From assembly GCA_017794825.1 (NCBI GenBank), contig CP051237.1, positions 5,381,342-5,445,341 on the forward strand: DNA of 64,000 nt, read 5' to 3'. Positions 43,608-52,718 of the stretch are shown here, one piece after another. The notes below the pieces were generated by a model that was not told where the DNA came from, made no database searches, and saw only the letters and a list, made by a program, of their open reading frames with translations. Numbering within the stretch: position 1 is the first letter of the stretch; each line of letters starts with the position of its first letter. This DNA comes from Pararhizobium sp. Its GTDB lineage: Bacteria; Pseudomonadota; Alphaproteobacteria; Rhizobiales; Rhizobiaceae. Both the position numbers and the translations under genes were made by a program.

Positions 43608-44428
43608 GCGGCGACGTCCAGATCTTGTTCTATTTGCATCATGTCGTAGGCCGGTTCGACGTTTGCTGGCGTTTCCTCAAGCACAGTCGCATAGTCGAGC
43701 GGCACGTGCATATGTGTCAGGATGCCCTGTTTCGGCTGCAATCGTTCGATCCAGTCCAGGGCTTCGCCGATCGAGAAATGGCTTGGATGCGGCCGGTATT
43801 GCAAGGCGTCCAGAATCAGGCAGTCAAGACCTTGCAGTTTCTCAATGGACTTTTCAGGGAAGTCGCTGACATCGCTGCAATAGGCGACGTTTCCGATCCG
43901 GTAGCCGGTCGAGGTAATGCTTCCATGCAGTTGCTCGAACATTTTGATGGTGAGGGGACCGCCCTCTCCTTCGATGACGATTGGTTCGTCTATGGAGTCT
44001 ATGATGTTGGCGTCGACGATCGGCGGATAGCCGCTGCCGGGCGGTGTCTCGAAACAATACAGAAAGGCTTCGCGCAAGCGCGACATCGTCACCTGGTCGG
44101 CGTATATGGGCATGCGCTTTTTCTGCACAACGACGAATCCTCGCAGGTCGTCGATGCCGTGCAGGTGATCCGCATGAGGATGGCTGTAGAGCGCTGCGTC
44201 GAGTTTGCGCACACGGGCGCTGATCATCTGCTCGCGGAAGTCTGGTCCGGTGTCTATGACGACGGTCGTTACGCCGCCATCCTCGGAGTACTGTTCGATC
44301 AGAAGCGACGCGCGCCTGCGACGATTGCGCGGATTGGTCGGATCGCAATTGCCCCAGTCTCCATCGATACGTGGAACGCCGGGTGATGATCCGCAGCCGA
44401 GGATCGTCAGAATTTGCCTTACTCTCAT
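43604..44428 (-). CDS. MBL-fold metallohydrolase (PhnP-like cyclic phosphodiesterase family)
   Basis: A 274-residue metallo-beta-lactamase-fold enzyme with the dinuclear metal motif HPHADHLHGIDDL, an upstream VIDTGPDFREQM, a metal-bridging Asp in YCSDVSDFP, and a C-terminal GILTHMHVPLDY. The sequence resembles PhnP-type phosphoribosyl 1,2-cyclic phosphodiesterases, but the gene is not near phn genes. Its conserved place after tatD suggests a general role. The start overlaps the tatD stop by 4 nt. Specific substrate unknown. Confidence 0.9.
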   Translation of the reverse strand: MRVRQILTILGCGSSPGVPRIDGDWGNCDPTNPRNRRRRASLLIEQYSEDGGVTTVVIDTGPDFREQMISARVRKLDAALYSHPHADHLHGIDDLRGFVVVQKKRMPIYADQVTMSRLREAFLYCFETPPGSGYPPIVDANIIDSIDEPIVIEGEGGPLTIKMFEQLHGSITSTGYRIGNVAYCSDVSDFPEKSIEKLQGLDCLILDALQYRPHPSHFSIGEALDWIERLQPKQGILTHMHVPLDYATVLEETPANVEPAYDMMQIEQDLDVAA

Positions 44429-45234
44429 GACTCCGCGACCAAACGGTTGTCACTGGACGACGCCTTGGCGAACAATCGGAAGAAGTTCTCGCTCGTTTGT
44501 GTGTGGATGTCTTCCACCGGGACCCCCCTCGTTTCCGCGAGAACCTTTGCAGTGTTGACGACGAACGATGGTTCGTTGCGCCTGCCGCGATGTGGGACAG
44601 GAGCGAGATATGGCGCGTCCGTTTCGACAAGCAGACGGTCGGCTGGAAGATCCGCCGCAATCTGACGCAATTCTTCTGAGTTCTTGAAGGTGAGGATGCC
44701 GGAGAAAGAGACATAGCCGCCGAGTTCAACGCCAGTCTCGGCCAGCGCGCGGCCTGACGAAAAGCAGTGCAGAACGAACGGGAAAGCCCCCTTCCCGCTT
44801 TCCTCCCTCAGGATCTCCGACATATCGGCGTCAGCCGAACGCGCGTGGATCACCAGCGGCAGGCCGGTTTCGCGCGCGGCCTCTATATGCCGTCGCAGTC
44901 CGGTAGCCTGGGCGTCCCGCGGCGCGTTGTCGTAGTGGTAGTCCAGCCCCGCCTCGCCAATCGCAACCACTTTGGGATGGTCTGAAAGCGCGACAAGCTC
45001 ACGCGAGCTAATGTCGAGTTCCTCGTCTGCATTGTGCGGATGCGTGCCGACGGAACAGAATACGGGATCGTAAGCCTCGGCGATCGCGCGAATGGCGTCG
45101 AAGCGGCGCACACGGGTGCAGATTGTCACCATGCACCCGACGCCGGCTGCCACAGCGCGATCGACGACCGCGTCGCGCTCACTCTCGAAATCCGGAAAAT
45201 CCAGATGACAATGGCTGTCGACGAGAATGCTCAC
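44425..45234 (-). CDS. tatD: TatD-family metal-dependent deoxyribonuclease
   Basis: A 269-residue TIM-barrel metallohydrolase. Motifs: VDSHCHLDFPDF (first metal site), GTHPHNADEE, AIGEAGLDYHYDNAPRDAQ, VIHARSADADM, LHCFSSGRALAE and VETDAPYLAPVPHRGRRNEP. TatD enzymes are magnesium-dependent DNases or exonucleases and are not part of the Tat export machine despite the name. The GTG start at 45234 overlaps the metG stop (GTGA). The stop overlaps the MBL gene start. Upstream frame to 45672 is a shadow of metG. Confidence 0.95.
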   Translation of the reverse strand: MSILVDSHCHLDFPDFESERDAVVDRAVAAGVGCMVTICTRVRRFDAIRAIAEAYDPVFCSVGTHPHNADEELDISSRELVALSDHPKVVAIGEAGLDYHYDNAPRDAQATGLRRHIEAARETGLPLVIHARSADADMSEILREESGKGAFPFVLHCFSSGRALAETGVELGGYVSFSGILTFKNSEELRQIAADLPADRLLVETDAPYLAPVPHRGRRNEPSFVVNTAKVLAETRGVPVEDIHTQTSENFFRLFAKASSSDNRLVAES

Positions 45235-46781
45235 GCCTGCTCCGCTGTATCCACGTGACGCGGAAAGATTGGTTTCGGAGCAGGCAGGTCCGTTGACGGA
45301 ACGAGCCGGCCGGCTTCTCCAAGCTTGTCGAAATTGCGATCGCCTTCTCCAACTGAAAGAATTTCCAGCAAGCGTGCGCTGGATTCCGGCATGAAGGGCT
45401 GACAGAGGATTGCGACCTGCCTCACCACCTCGATCGTGACGTAAAGCACGGTCGCCATGCGTTCCGGATCGGTTTTCTTCAGCGCCCATGGCTCCTGCGA
45501 AGCAAAATAGCGGTTGGCTTCCGAAACGACGCCGAAAACAGACCCCAGAACCTGGTGAAGAGCCTGCTTGTCTATGCCGTTGCGCGCTTCCTCCAGCAAA
45601 CCGTCGGCCTGCGCCAGGATCGCCCTGTCGTCCTCGCTCAGGTGGCCGCATTGTGGTGTCTTGCCGTCGCAATTCTTGGCGATCATGGACAGCGAACGTT
45701 GCGCCAGATTACCCAGATCGTTGGCGAGATCCGAATTGATGCGACCAACGATGGCGTCGTGGCTGTAATTGCCGTCCTGTCCGAATGGCACTTCGCGCAG
45801 GAAAAAATAGCGCACCTGGTCCACGCCGTAATGGTCCACCATTTCGAATGGATCGACGACATTGCCGACCGACTTCGACATTTTTTCACCGCGGTTGAAG
45901 AGGAAACCGTGTGCGAAGACGCGCTTCGGCAATTCTATGCCCGCAGACATCAGAAACGCGGGCCAATAGACTGCATGAAACCGAATGATGTCCTTGCCGA
46001 TGACATGGACATCGGCCGGCCAGAATTTCCACAATGGCGCATCCAGATCAGGGTAGCCGACCGCTGTGATGTAATTGGTCAGCGCATCGACCCATACGTA
46101 CATGACATGACCTTCGTCATCCGGAACCTTGACGCCCCAGTCAAAGGTCGTGCGCGAAATGGACAGGTCCCTCAGACCGCCCTTGACGAAGGAAATGATT
46201 TCGTTGCGTCGCGCGTCCGGTCCAATGAAGTCCGCATTGCTTTCGTAAAGCTCGAGCAGCCGATCCTGATAGGTCGAGAGACGGAAGAAATAGCTTGCCT
46301 CCTCGACCCACTCCACGGGCGTGCCTTGAGGACCGTAGCGAACGCCGTCGCGCAGCTCGGTCTCCTCTTCCTGGTAATAGGCCTCGTCCCGCACCGAATA
46401 CCATCCGGCGTAACTGTCCTTGTAGATATCGCCAGCTTTGGTCATCGCCTCCCAGATAGCCTGGCTGGCCTTCTTGTGACGCGGTTCGGTGGTGCGGATA
46501 AAATCGTCATTGGAAGCGTTGAGCGCTTCCGCCATACGCTGGAACTCAGCCGTGTTCCGGCTGGCGAACTCTGCGATCGGGAGCCCTTCCTTCCTGGCGG
46601 TCTGCAGCATCTTCTGGCCGTGCTCGTCCGTTCCGGTGAGAAAGTGAACATCCATTCCGTCGAGACGCTTGAAACGCGCTATCGCATCGGTGGCGATCAG
46701 CTCGTAGGCATGCCCGATATGCGGCTTGCCGTTCGGATAGGAAATTGCAGTCGTAATATAGAAGCGGTTACTCTCACTCAT
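45231..46781 (-). CDS. metG: Methionyl-tRNA synthetase
   Basis: A 516-residue class I aminoacyl-tRNA synthetase. HIGH-type motif in TAISYPNGKPHIGHAYE, TGTDEHGQKMLQTA, KDIIRFHAVYWPAFLM, and the KMSKS loop (RGEKMSKSVGNVVDP). The connective peptide lacks zinc-binding cysteines, placing it in the zinc-less MetG subgroup. There is no C-terminal tRNA-binding EMAP domain. The start at ATG 46781 (MSESNRFYITTAIS) is preferred over an upstream frame to 46853. It is preceded by holB on the same strand, with a 93-bp gap. Confidence 0.97.
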   Translation of the reverse strand: MSESNRFYITTAISYPNGKPHIGHAYELIATDAIARFKRLDGMDVHFLTGTDEHGQKMLQTARKEGLPIAEFASRNTAEFQRMAEALNASNDDFIRTTEPRHKKASQAIWEAMTKAGDIYKDSYAGWYSVRDEAYYQEEETELRDGVRYGPQGTPVEWVEEASYFFRLSTYQDRLLELYESNADFIGPDARRNEIISFVKGGLRDLSISRTTFDWGVKVPDDEGHVMYVWVDALTNYITAVGYPDLDAPLWKFWPADVHVIGKDIIRFHAVYWPAFLMSAGIELPKRVFAHGFLFNRGEKMSKSVGNVVDPFEMVDHYGVDQVRYFFLREVPFGQDGNYSHDAIVGRINSDLANDLGNLAQRSLSMIAKNCDGKTPQCGHLSEDDRAILAQADGLLEEARNGIDKQALHQVLGSVFGVVSEANRYFASQEPWALKKTDPERMATVLYVTIEVVRQVAILCQPFMPESSARLLEILSVGEGDRNFDKLGEAGRLVPSTDLPAPKPIFPRHVDTAEQA

Positions 46782-46874
46782 TTCGGCCAATCTCTGAATT
46801 GCAGCGGCAAGCGCGATCGTCCGTGGCGGGCGAACGCATTCAGCCGTCCTCATAAGCGAAAATCAACGGCGTGG

Positions 46875-47915
46875 CTACGCCGCCTGCAATTGAAAAATGG
46901 ATGAAAAGACTGAAAGCACAGCCTGCTTGCGATCAAGATTGTAGATGTCGGCCGTATCGAGATCCCTTCCGATCTCCGATGCGAGGCTGGCCCATCGGTC
47001 GGCTCCGTGACGATCACCGGCCCGGGCGTCGGCGATTGCTTGCTGCGAAATCCAGCCGACCACGTGGTCCTTGAAAAAAGCGTATGCCTCGTCACGGTCA
47101 CGGGCGGACAGCATGTCGCCCAGCTTGTGTGTAGCTTCCGCCGGACCATTAGCGCCCCGCGACACGATTTGCTGAAAGGCGTCGATGATATCGAGGCCGC
47201 CATAGCGCAGCAGCAACAATGCCGTTGACAGGCTGCCGGCGGACGACGCTGCGGTTTTTGCGAGCGTGTCGGGATCCTCTGTCCGTTCGAGGCCGAGGTT
47301 CGACAGGGCTGACAGCACGTTGGCGTCAGACAAGGGGTGCATGTTGATGGTCATGCAGCGCGAACGGATCGTGGGCAAGAGGCGTCCTGCTGCGTGAGAG
47401 ACCAAAATGAACAGCGAACGCCGCGGCGGCTCTTCCAGAATTTTAAGAATTGCATTGGCGGCCGAGCGATTGAGATCATCAGCCGGGTCCACGATGACGA
47501 TGCGCCAGTTTCCCGTGCCTGATGTCTGTTCGTAGAAGCGACCTGCCCTGCGCACCTCATCGACTGTAATGGCCGTGCGCATGCGTCCTGATTTGGGATC
47601 GATCGGTCGCGCCAGGTGCAACAGACTATGCGAGGCGCCTGTAGCGATCTGATGGGTCACGGATGACTCCGGGTCGGGATCTGCGATGACAGAGGGCGCC
47701 GTTTTCGGTTCCGGATGACTCAGTATGTGATTGGCGAGCCGGAAGGCCAGCGTGGCCTTGCCGATGCCTCTTGGACCTTCCAACAACAACGCATGATGCA
47801 TATGTCCGCTTCGATAGGCGTCGGCGAGAAAGCGCGTCGTGTCCTCGTGTCCGAAAAGACACGTGTTGCGCTCCGGCGCTATGGCGCCGTCGAGAACACG
47901 TGGATCGTCGCTCAC
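46875..47915 (-). CDS. holB: DNA polymerase III subunit delta prime
   Basis: A 346-residue clamp-loader AAA+ subunit. It has a Walker A-like segment LEGPRGIGKATLAFRLANHIL, the conserved AANAILKILEEPP and the sensor/arginine-finger region SHAAGRLLPTIRSRC. A C-terminal helical collar follows. It overlaps the tmk stop by 4 nt, the conserved tmk-holB-metG-tatD-MBL order of Rhizobiales and many other bacteria. Confidence 0.94.
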   Translation of the reverse strand: MSDDPRVLDGAIAPERNTCLFGHEDTTRFLADAYRSGHMHHALLLEGPRGIGKATLAFRLANHILSHPEPKTAPSVIADPDPESSVTHQIATGASHSLLHLARPIDPKSGRMRTAITVDEVRRAGRFYEQTSGTGNWRIVIVDPADDLNRSAANAILKILEEPPRRSLFILVSHAAGRLLPTIRSRCMTINMHPLSDANVLSALSNLGLERTEDPDTLAKTAASSAGSLSTALLLLRYGGLDIIDAFQQIVSRGANGPAEATHKLGDMLSARDRDEAYAFFKDHVVGWISQQAIADARAGDRHGADRWASLASEIGRDLDTADIYNLDRKQAVLSVFSSIFQLQAA

Positions 47916-48589
47916 CGAACACCTTCCCGGTTTCGGGCAGGCCGGTTTTCCAGTCGCGAAGCAATCAGCTCCTGTACGATCTGTTCGATCTCCCTGGCGA
48001 TCGCATCAGCCGGTTGGGCGGCGTCAACGATGCGGCAGCGTTCCGGTTCTGCTCGCGCAATATCCAGATAGGCCTCCCGGCGCTTGATCTGGATTGCAAG
48101 TTCTTCCTTCTCGAAACGATCCGGAGCTTGCCTGTCGCCTGAACGCGCCCGCGCCCTCTTCATTCCGATTTCGGCGGGCAGATCCAGTATGATCGTCAGA
48201 TCCGGCGTCATGCCGTTGACTGCGACGCGTTCGAGCGCACGCACGAATGCCGGTTCGAGATTGCCGGTGACGCCCTGGTAGACGCGCGAGGAATCCATGA
48301 AACGATCGCAGAGGACAATTTTCCCGTCAACAATCGCCGGACGGATCAATTCTTCGATGTGGTCGTTGCGAGCTGCTGCAAACAGCAGCGCTTCCATTCG
48401 AACCCCGAATTCTTCGGCAGCGCCCGAAAGCAGAACCTGCCTGACAGCCTCAGCGCCGGCCGAGCCGCCGGGCTCCCGCGTGGTGGTGACCGCGAAACCG
48501 TCTGCTTCGAGGGATTGGGCAAGGTACTGGATCTGGGTTGATTTGCCAGCGCCCTCACCGCCTTCGAATGTGATGAACAGCCCCTTCAA
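47912..48589 (-). CDS. tmk: Thymidylate kinase
   Basis: A 225-residue kinase that phosphorylates dTMP to dTDP. P-loop in TFEGGEGAGKSTQIQYLA, the dTMP-binding DR motif CDRFMDSSRVYQG, and the lid region KRARARSGDRQAPDRFE. It heads the tmk-holB-metG-tatD-MBL run and ends with an ATGA overlap with holB. Upstream is a 172-bp gap to dacA. Confidence 0.96.
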   Translation of the reverse strand: MKGLFITFEGGEGAGKSTQIQYLAQSLEADGFAVTTTREPGGSAGAEAVRQVLLSGAAEEFGVRMEALLFAAARNDHIEELIRPAIVDGKIVLCDRFMDSSRVYQGVTGNLEPAFVRALERVAVNGMTPDLTIILDLPAEIGMKRARARSGDRQAPDRFEKEELAIQIKRREAYLDIARAEPERCRIVDAAQPADAIAREIEQIVQELIASRLENRPARNREGVR

Positions 48590-48761
48590 ACGTTTTTCTC
48601 TCGCTTGTTGTTTTCAGGTCACTCGGGAGTTTGCTCATGGCCCGCACGGATACCCGATACACGGCGCCGTTTCGACAGGATCGTTTCGTCTTTGTATGTA
48701 AGCGCCTTTTCAGGCAGCGTCCACATCGTGTGCATTATTCGTGTGAAGAGTTAGGATTTTA

Positions 48762-49925
48762 CTACAACCAGAACAGCATGAGTTCCTGCAATGCATGGAA
48801 TGCGCGCCTGTGCAGCGGGCCGACCGGGACGCTGTTGACTGCGTATAGCGGCGTTTCCTGGTTGAGTGTGTCGCCTATCCATACTTTCAGGGTTCCGATC
48901 TGGGCGCCTTTCTCAACCGGCGCCTCCAGAGGCCAGTCATAAACGATGCGCGCCTTGATGCGTTCCGATTCCGCCACCGGAAGGAATATCGTCACCGCGC
49001 TTTCCGGGGCAAGGTCCACATAGGCGCCGTCCCCGCCATAGACGCTGGCTTGACCAATGATTTCACCGGCTTGAAAGAGTTTCTTCGGCTCGAACGATCG
49101 CAGTCCCCATTCGAGCATCTTGCGCGCTTCCTCTGCGCGTTCCTTCTGGCTGGACATGCCGCTCATGGCGAGAAACAGCCTCGTCCCATTGCGCTCGATT
49201 GAAGTCACGATGCCGTACCCGGACGCTTCCGTGTACCCGGTCTTCAGGCCGTCTACCCCTATATCGAGTCCGAGTAGAGGATTGCGGTTGCGCTGATTGA
49301 TGCCGTTCCACTTGAATTGCGGCTCGGCGTACCACTGATAGAAGTCGGGATAGGTCTGTTGCGTATGTCTGGCGAGCATCACCAGTTCTCGCATCGTGAC
49401 AGCAGAAACCTGATCCGGCAGGCCTGTTGAATTGCCGAACACGGATTTCGTCATGCCCAGTTCGCGGGCGCGTTCGGTCATCTTTTTGGCGAAGTTGTCT
49501 TCCGAACCGGAAATGCCCTCAGCGAGTATGATGCAGGAATCGTTGCCCGACTGCACGATAGCGCCCCGGATCAGATCGGCGACGGGCACAAACGACTTGA
49601 TGGCCGCGAACATTGTCGAAGTGCCCGAGGGCGCTCCTCCGGTTCGCCATGCGTTTTCGGAAACCTGAAATTCATCGTCCAGCGCCAGGCGACCTTCGGC
49701 GATTTCGTTGAACACCACTTCCATCGTCATGATCTTTGCCAACGACGCGGGCGGTACGGGCGCATTCTCGTCCTTGGCGAACAGCACCGAGCCGGTATCG
49801 GCCTCGATCATGAAGGCCTTGTCGGCAAGTGTCTGAAATTCCTGGGCAAAGGCGTTTCCTGAGCCGGAAACAAGGGCGCAAATCAAGAAGAACGCCGAAA
49901 TCAGATATTTGGAAAACGGTGACAC
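48762..49925 (-). CDS. dacA: Penicillin-binding D-alanyl-D-alanine carboxypeptidase
   Basis: A 387-residue low-molecular-weight penicillin-binding protein that trims pentapeptides in the periplasm. The signal peptide is about residues 1-27 (to AFAQE). Active-site motifs: SLAK (Ser61-Lys64), SGN in IVQSGNDSC, and KTG in DGLKTGYTEASGYG. A C-terminal beta-rich PBP5-like domain ends with a probable amphipathic membrane anchor. A GTG at 49925 is the start. The neighbouring rlpA is upstream on the same strand. Confidence 0.95.
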   Translation of the reverse strand: MSPFSKYLISAFFLICALVSGSGNAFAQEFQTLADKAFMIEADTGSVLFAKDENAPVPPASLAKIMTMEVVFNEIAEGRLALDDEFQVSENAWRTGGAPSGTSTMFAAIKSFVPVADLIRGAIVQSGNDSCIILAEGISGSEDNFAKKMTERARELGMTKSVFGNSTGLPDQVSAVTMRELVMLARHTQQTYPDFYQWYAEPQFKWNGINQRNRNPLLGLDIGVDGLKTGYTEASGYGIVTSIERNGTRLFLAMSGMSSQKERAEEARKMLEWGLRSFEPKKLFQAGEIIGQASVYGGDGAYVDLAPESAVTIFLPVAESERIKARIVYDWPLEAPVEKGAQIGTLKVWIGDTLNQETPLYAVNSVPVGPLHRRAFHALQELMLFWL

Positions 49926-50005
49926 CGCACGTTATACCTTGATTGCCCCATCGGCAGGCTACCAACGGAACCGGTTCGGATCAATCGTATTGCGATGGCC
50001 AAACC

Positions 50006-50030
50006 AGGCCTATGCGAAATTCGCAGGCCT
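50006..50030 (-). terminator. Hairpin directly after rlpA
   Basis: AGGCCT-AT-GCGAA and TTCGC-AGGCCT pair as an 11-bp stem with a 2-nt bulge and a single-base loop, immediately after the rlpA stop at 50031-50033. No U-tract follows on the minus strand. It may serve as a terminator or 3'-end stabiliser before dacA. Confidence 0.45.
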
Positions 50031-51068
50031 TCAAAGATTATCCTGCTTTTCGGCGAATGCGAGTATCGCCTCTTCAGTCAATTGCCCCTCTTTGTTCAGA
50101 AGAGCGGCAAAGGGATCTTTGGTCTGTGAGCCATAACGCTCATCCAGATAGGCTTTGACGAGTTTCGGACCGTCATTCGACGTGGCTAGTCCCATGATCG
50201 GCCGGTCGCGCGGAATTGGGCCGATTTCCGGCAGGTAATACTGATCCGAAGTTTCCAGGCGCGGCCCTTTGCCTGTATTCGTCGAAGCGATTTGTTGAGT
50301 CTCGCTGGCAAAGCCGAGTTTGGTCGAGGCTGTGCTGATGAGCGCCGGCGGGCTGAGTTTGGCAAGACCATCAGTGATCTTGTCCCCGGCGGAAGCGATC
50401 ATGTTCGTGCTGCTGCCATCGCGGAAGGATGCCATGAGATAGGGCATGTCGCGACCGTCCATGCGGGCCTGGCCCATATATTCCACGCGAACCTTCGCCA
50501 CTCCGGCGCTCTTGATCGAGAGCATGTCCGCCGCTTTGCTCGATACGTCGATGATACGACCATGAGCGAATGGACCGCGATCGTTTACCCGGACGACCAC
50601 TGAGTTCCCGTTCTCCACATTGGTCACGCGCGCGTAGCTGGGAAGCGGAAATGTCGGATGCGCCGCGGACAGGTGATACTGGTCGTAAATCTCGCCGTTC
50701 GCAGTGTGACGACCGTGGAAATTCGGTCCGTACCAGGATGCAAGGCCGACCTTGTCGTAATCCGGTTCTTCCTTGGGGTGGTACCAGCGGCCGTTCACCA
50801 TATAGGGCTTGCCAACCTTGTAGGTCCCGCCGCCCTTTTTCACATTCTTCGAAGTCGTGACGCGTTTGCTGGCTGAGACGCCGTATTTGCTTTCGCTGAA
50901 TTTCGTCTTGTTGTTGATGTCGGCTTTGTCCGCCGGGCTCGACATGCAGGAAGCCAGAGTAAGGCCGAGGCCCATGATCGTCGCGATGCGAACGAGTTTC
51001 CACGAATCGTCCAAAGAGGCGACGCCCCTTGTGGTCAGTTTTGCGCGGATGCGCGCCGCATTCAGCAT
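50031..51068 (-). CDS. rlpA: RlpA-like septal ring lytic transglycosylase lipoprotein
   Basis: A 345-residue probable outer-membrane lipoprotein from ATG 51068 (an ATG at 51092 would add 8 residues). The hydrophobic segment IATIMGLGLTLASC ends in a lipobox cysteine around residue 40. The RlpA double-psi beta-barrel domain has GLASWYGPNFHGRHTANGEIYD and SVVVRVNDRGPFAHGRIIDVSSKAAD. RlpA cleaves denuded glycan strands at the septum. The C-terminal SPOR domain found in many RlpA proteins is missing. Instead there is a long low-complexity tail. Confidence 0.9.
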   Translation of the reverse strand: MLNAARIRAKLTTRGVASLDDSWKLVRIATIMGLGLTLASCMSSPADKADINNKTKFSESKYGVSASKRVTTSKNVKKGGGTYKVGKPYMVNGRWYHPKEEPDYDKVGLASWYGPNFHGRHTANGEIYDQYHLSAAHPTFPLPSYARVTNVENGNSVVVRVNDRGPFAHGRIIDVSSKAADMLSIKSAGVAKVRVEYMGQARMDGRDMPYLMASFRDGSSTNMIASAGDKITDGLAKLSPPALISTASTKLGFASETQQIASTNTGKGPRLETSDQYYLPEIGPIPRDRPIMGLATSNDGPKLVKAYLDERYGSQTKDPFAALLNKEGQLTEEAILAFAEKQDNL

Positions 51069-51370
51069 TCCGTCCAGCCCCCGATCGAGCAATCCCCTGT
51101 CGCCGCGCTCTCTACGACATTCACGCCATTTGGCAAAGAGCGGCGACCGTCGTCCTGGTCAACAATACCCACTGCCTGTTGTCAAGACGTCAACGTCAAA
51201 GCATGATCCATAAAAATCAATGTTTTGGTTAATGTCAACTCACCGACGGCGACGGAACCGACACAATCTCCCTTATTCTTGAACTCAAGGCGCGCCATTG
51301 ACGCGAAGGAAGGAATTCTGCACACCCAGGGTTGAGCATCTTTATGAATATGATTTGAGGAGACAAAATT

Positions 51371-51832
51371 GTGAGACTCCGTCTGATTTTTCACGGTCGA
51401 TTCGCTGTTTTTCCGAGCTGGTTCATGGGCTGCGCATGTCTCATAACAGCGTTGTTGTTTTCTGTTCCGGCCAGCCTGGCGGAAGACAGTTATCCCGATA
51501 TCGTTGGTACATGGGTGGGAGAAGGCGCGGACATTCGCATGAATAGCGACGGGAGCGGTGTAATCTTCAGTTCCGAAACGATCACGCAGATCGTCACGGA
51601 ACAGCGTGATCGCCGTTTCACCGGCAAAATGCATTCCGGGAGCGTCGCATCCGAAAAGTTCAGCGTCGAATTTGTCGGCGTCTTCGTGGATGGAAGCCAT
51701 TTCCGATGGTCGGAACCGAACGGGTTCGTCGAGGGGCGCGTGATCGACGCCGATACGATCGACTCCTGTTACGTCCGCACGGCGCCGGAAGGTCAGAACG
51801 CTGCCTGTCAGACGCTGAAGCGGGTGAAATAG
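51371..51832 (+). CDS. Exported hypothetical protein, lipocalin-like
   Basis: A 153-residue protein that I do not recognise by name. The N-terminal signal peptide (FMGCACLITALLFSVPASLAEDS) implies export. The mature part begins IVGTWVGEGADIRMNSDGSG and consists of alternating strands, suggesting a small beta-barrel of the kind found in lipocalin-like proteins. Two cysteines near the C-terminus (SCYVRTA, AACQTL) could form a disulfide. A GTG start at 51371 follows GAGG. It ends 67 bp before tRNA-Ser. Confidence 0.7.
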   Translation: MRLRLIFHGRFAVFPSWFMGCACLITALLFSVPASLAEDSYPDIVGTWVGEGADIRMNSDGSGVIFSSETITQIVTEQRDRRFTGKMHSGSVASEKFSVEFVGVFVDGSHFRWSEPNGFVEGRVIDADTIDSCYVRTAPEGQNAACQTLKRVK

Positions 51833-51899
51833 CAGTCTGACGTTATTTTTCACCTGCCCGCTTGAAAAGAAAAGCCTTCTGGCGCAATAAGGCGCTGCC

Positions 51900-51989
51900 G
51901 GAGGAGTGGCCGAGTGGTTGAAGGCACCGGTCTTGAAAACCGGCAGGCGGGAAACCGTCTCGTGGGTTCGAATCCCACCTCCTCCGCCA
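51900..51989 (+). tRNA. tRNA-Ser (anticodon UGA)
   Basis: A 90-nt type II tRNA with acceptor stem GGAGGAG paired with CTCCTCC, D-loop GTGGCCGAGTGGTTGAAGGC, anticodon loop CTTGAAA (anticodon TGA), a long variable arm (GCAGGCGGGAAACCGTCTC), T-loop GGTTCGAATCC and an encoded 3' CCA. It reads UCA and other UCN serine codons. Confidence 0.97.
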
Positions 51990-52178
51990 TTTTTCAAGTG
52001 TACAGTTCCGCCGTAACTCCAGCACACTTCCGGGCACTTGAGCCTGATATAGGCGGGCGAAGGATCAGTTCCGGACGGTCTTGCAATCTATAAACTATTC
52101 TCCGCAATTTCCTTGGACAGCCCCGGCCTCAATCCCTATTACTGTCGCAGGGTTGAATGAATGAAGGACTGTAAATCG

Positions 52179-52385
52179 ATGAAAACGTTAATTGCCAGCC
52201 TGTTTGCCGTTTCTGTTCTTGCCGCAACCACGGCCTGGGCCGATGACGAAAAGTCCAAGGAAATGTCCGAATCCGAAACCGGGGTCGAATCGATCGCGGA
52301 AGAGGCTGAAGATGCGCCAGCCGAAATCCCGAACGCCCTGAAAGGCGACCAGATGGGCACCGAATCTTCGGATGGAGGCAACTAA
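52179..52385 (+). CDS. Small exported acidic protein
   Basis: A 68-residue protein with a signal peptide (KTLIASLFAVSVLAATTAWA) followed by a short, highly acidic, low-complexity mature region rich in Glu, Ser and Ala. The ATG at 52179 is favoured by AAGGA upstream. The alternative ATG at 52161 overlaps that site. No domain is recognised. It could be a small periplasmic chaperone-like or metal-binding peptide, but this is speculation. Confidence 0.6.
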   Translation: MKTLIASLFAVSVLAATTAWADDEKSKEMSESETGVESIAEEAEDAPAEIPNALKGDQMGTESSDGGN

Positions 52386-52718
52386 GCCTGCAACAGGTGT
52401 TCCGGGTTTGAGGTTTCAGTAGAAACGCGTCGCAACAGTCGCAGCGACTTCAAATCCGGTATTCGGGGCGCATTGTGATCCGGCATGCGTCCCCAAAGGA
52501 TCCCTGCTCCGGTCGGCGCCGTAGCGCGGACTATCCTCTCAAGCATATCGAGCGATTCATTCTGGGCGCAGATCTTTCCGCAACCAGGGCGCGGGTCTTT
52601 TCCGTGGCGCAATTTCGTGTAGAAAGAAGCCTTATTGTGGCTATGGCGGATATTGCGAACAAGAAGTGTTCTTTACCAGAATTGAGATTTTGTCCCGTTA
52701 CGGCCCGGGAATGCGGGC
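52386..52718. other. Gap before the glycan-type cluster
   Basis: These 333 bp hold no convincing gene. A minus-strand ATG frame at 52382-52612 (76 codons) lacks a recognised domain and a ribosome site, and overlaps the stop of the small acidic gene. The promoter of the sulfotransferase-like gene probably lies in the last 150 bp. Confidence 0.4.

Noticed and set aside
45555..46904. 449-codon plus-strand frame
   Set aside because: Fully antisense to metG, whose HIGH and KMSKS motifs are unambiguous.
51182..52027. Minus-strand 281-codon frame with an IRTHETVSRLPVFKTGAF segment
   Set aside because: That segment is the antisense translation of tRNA-Ser, a well-known annotation artefact. The rest is antisense to the lipocalin-like gene.
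52382..52612. 76-codon minus-strand frame before the glycan-type cluster
   Set aside because: No ribosome site or domain, and it overlaps the end of the small acidic gene. It was also considered as a decayed fragment, without evidence.
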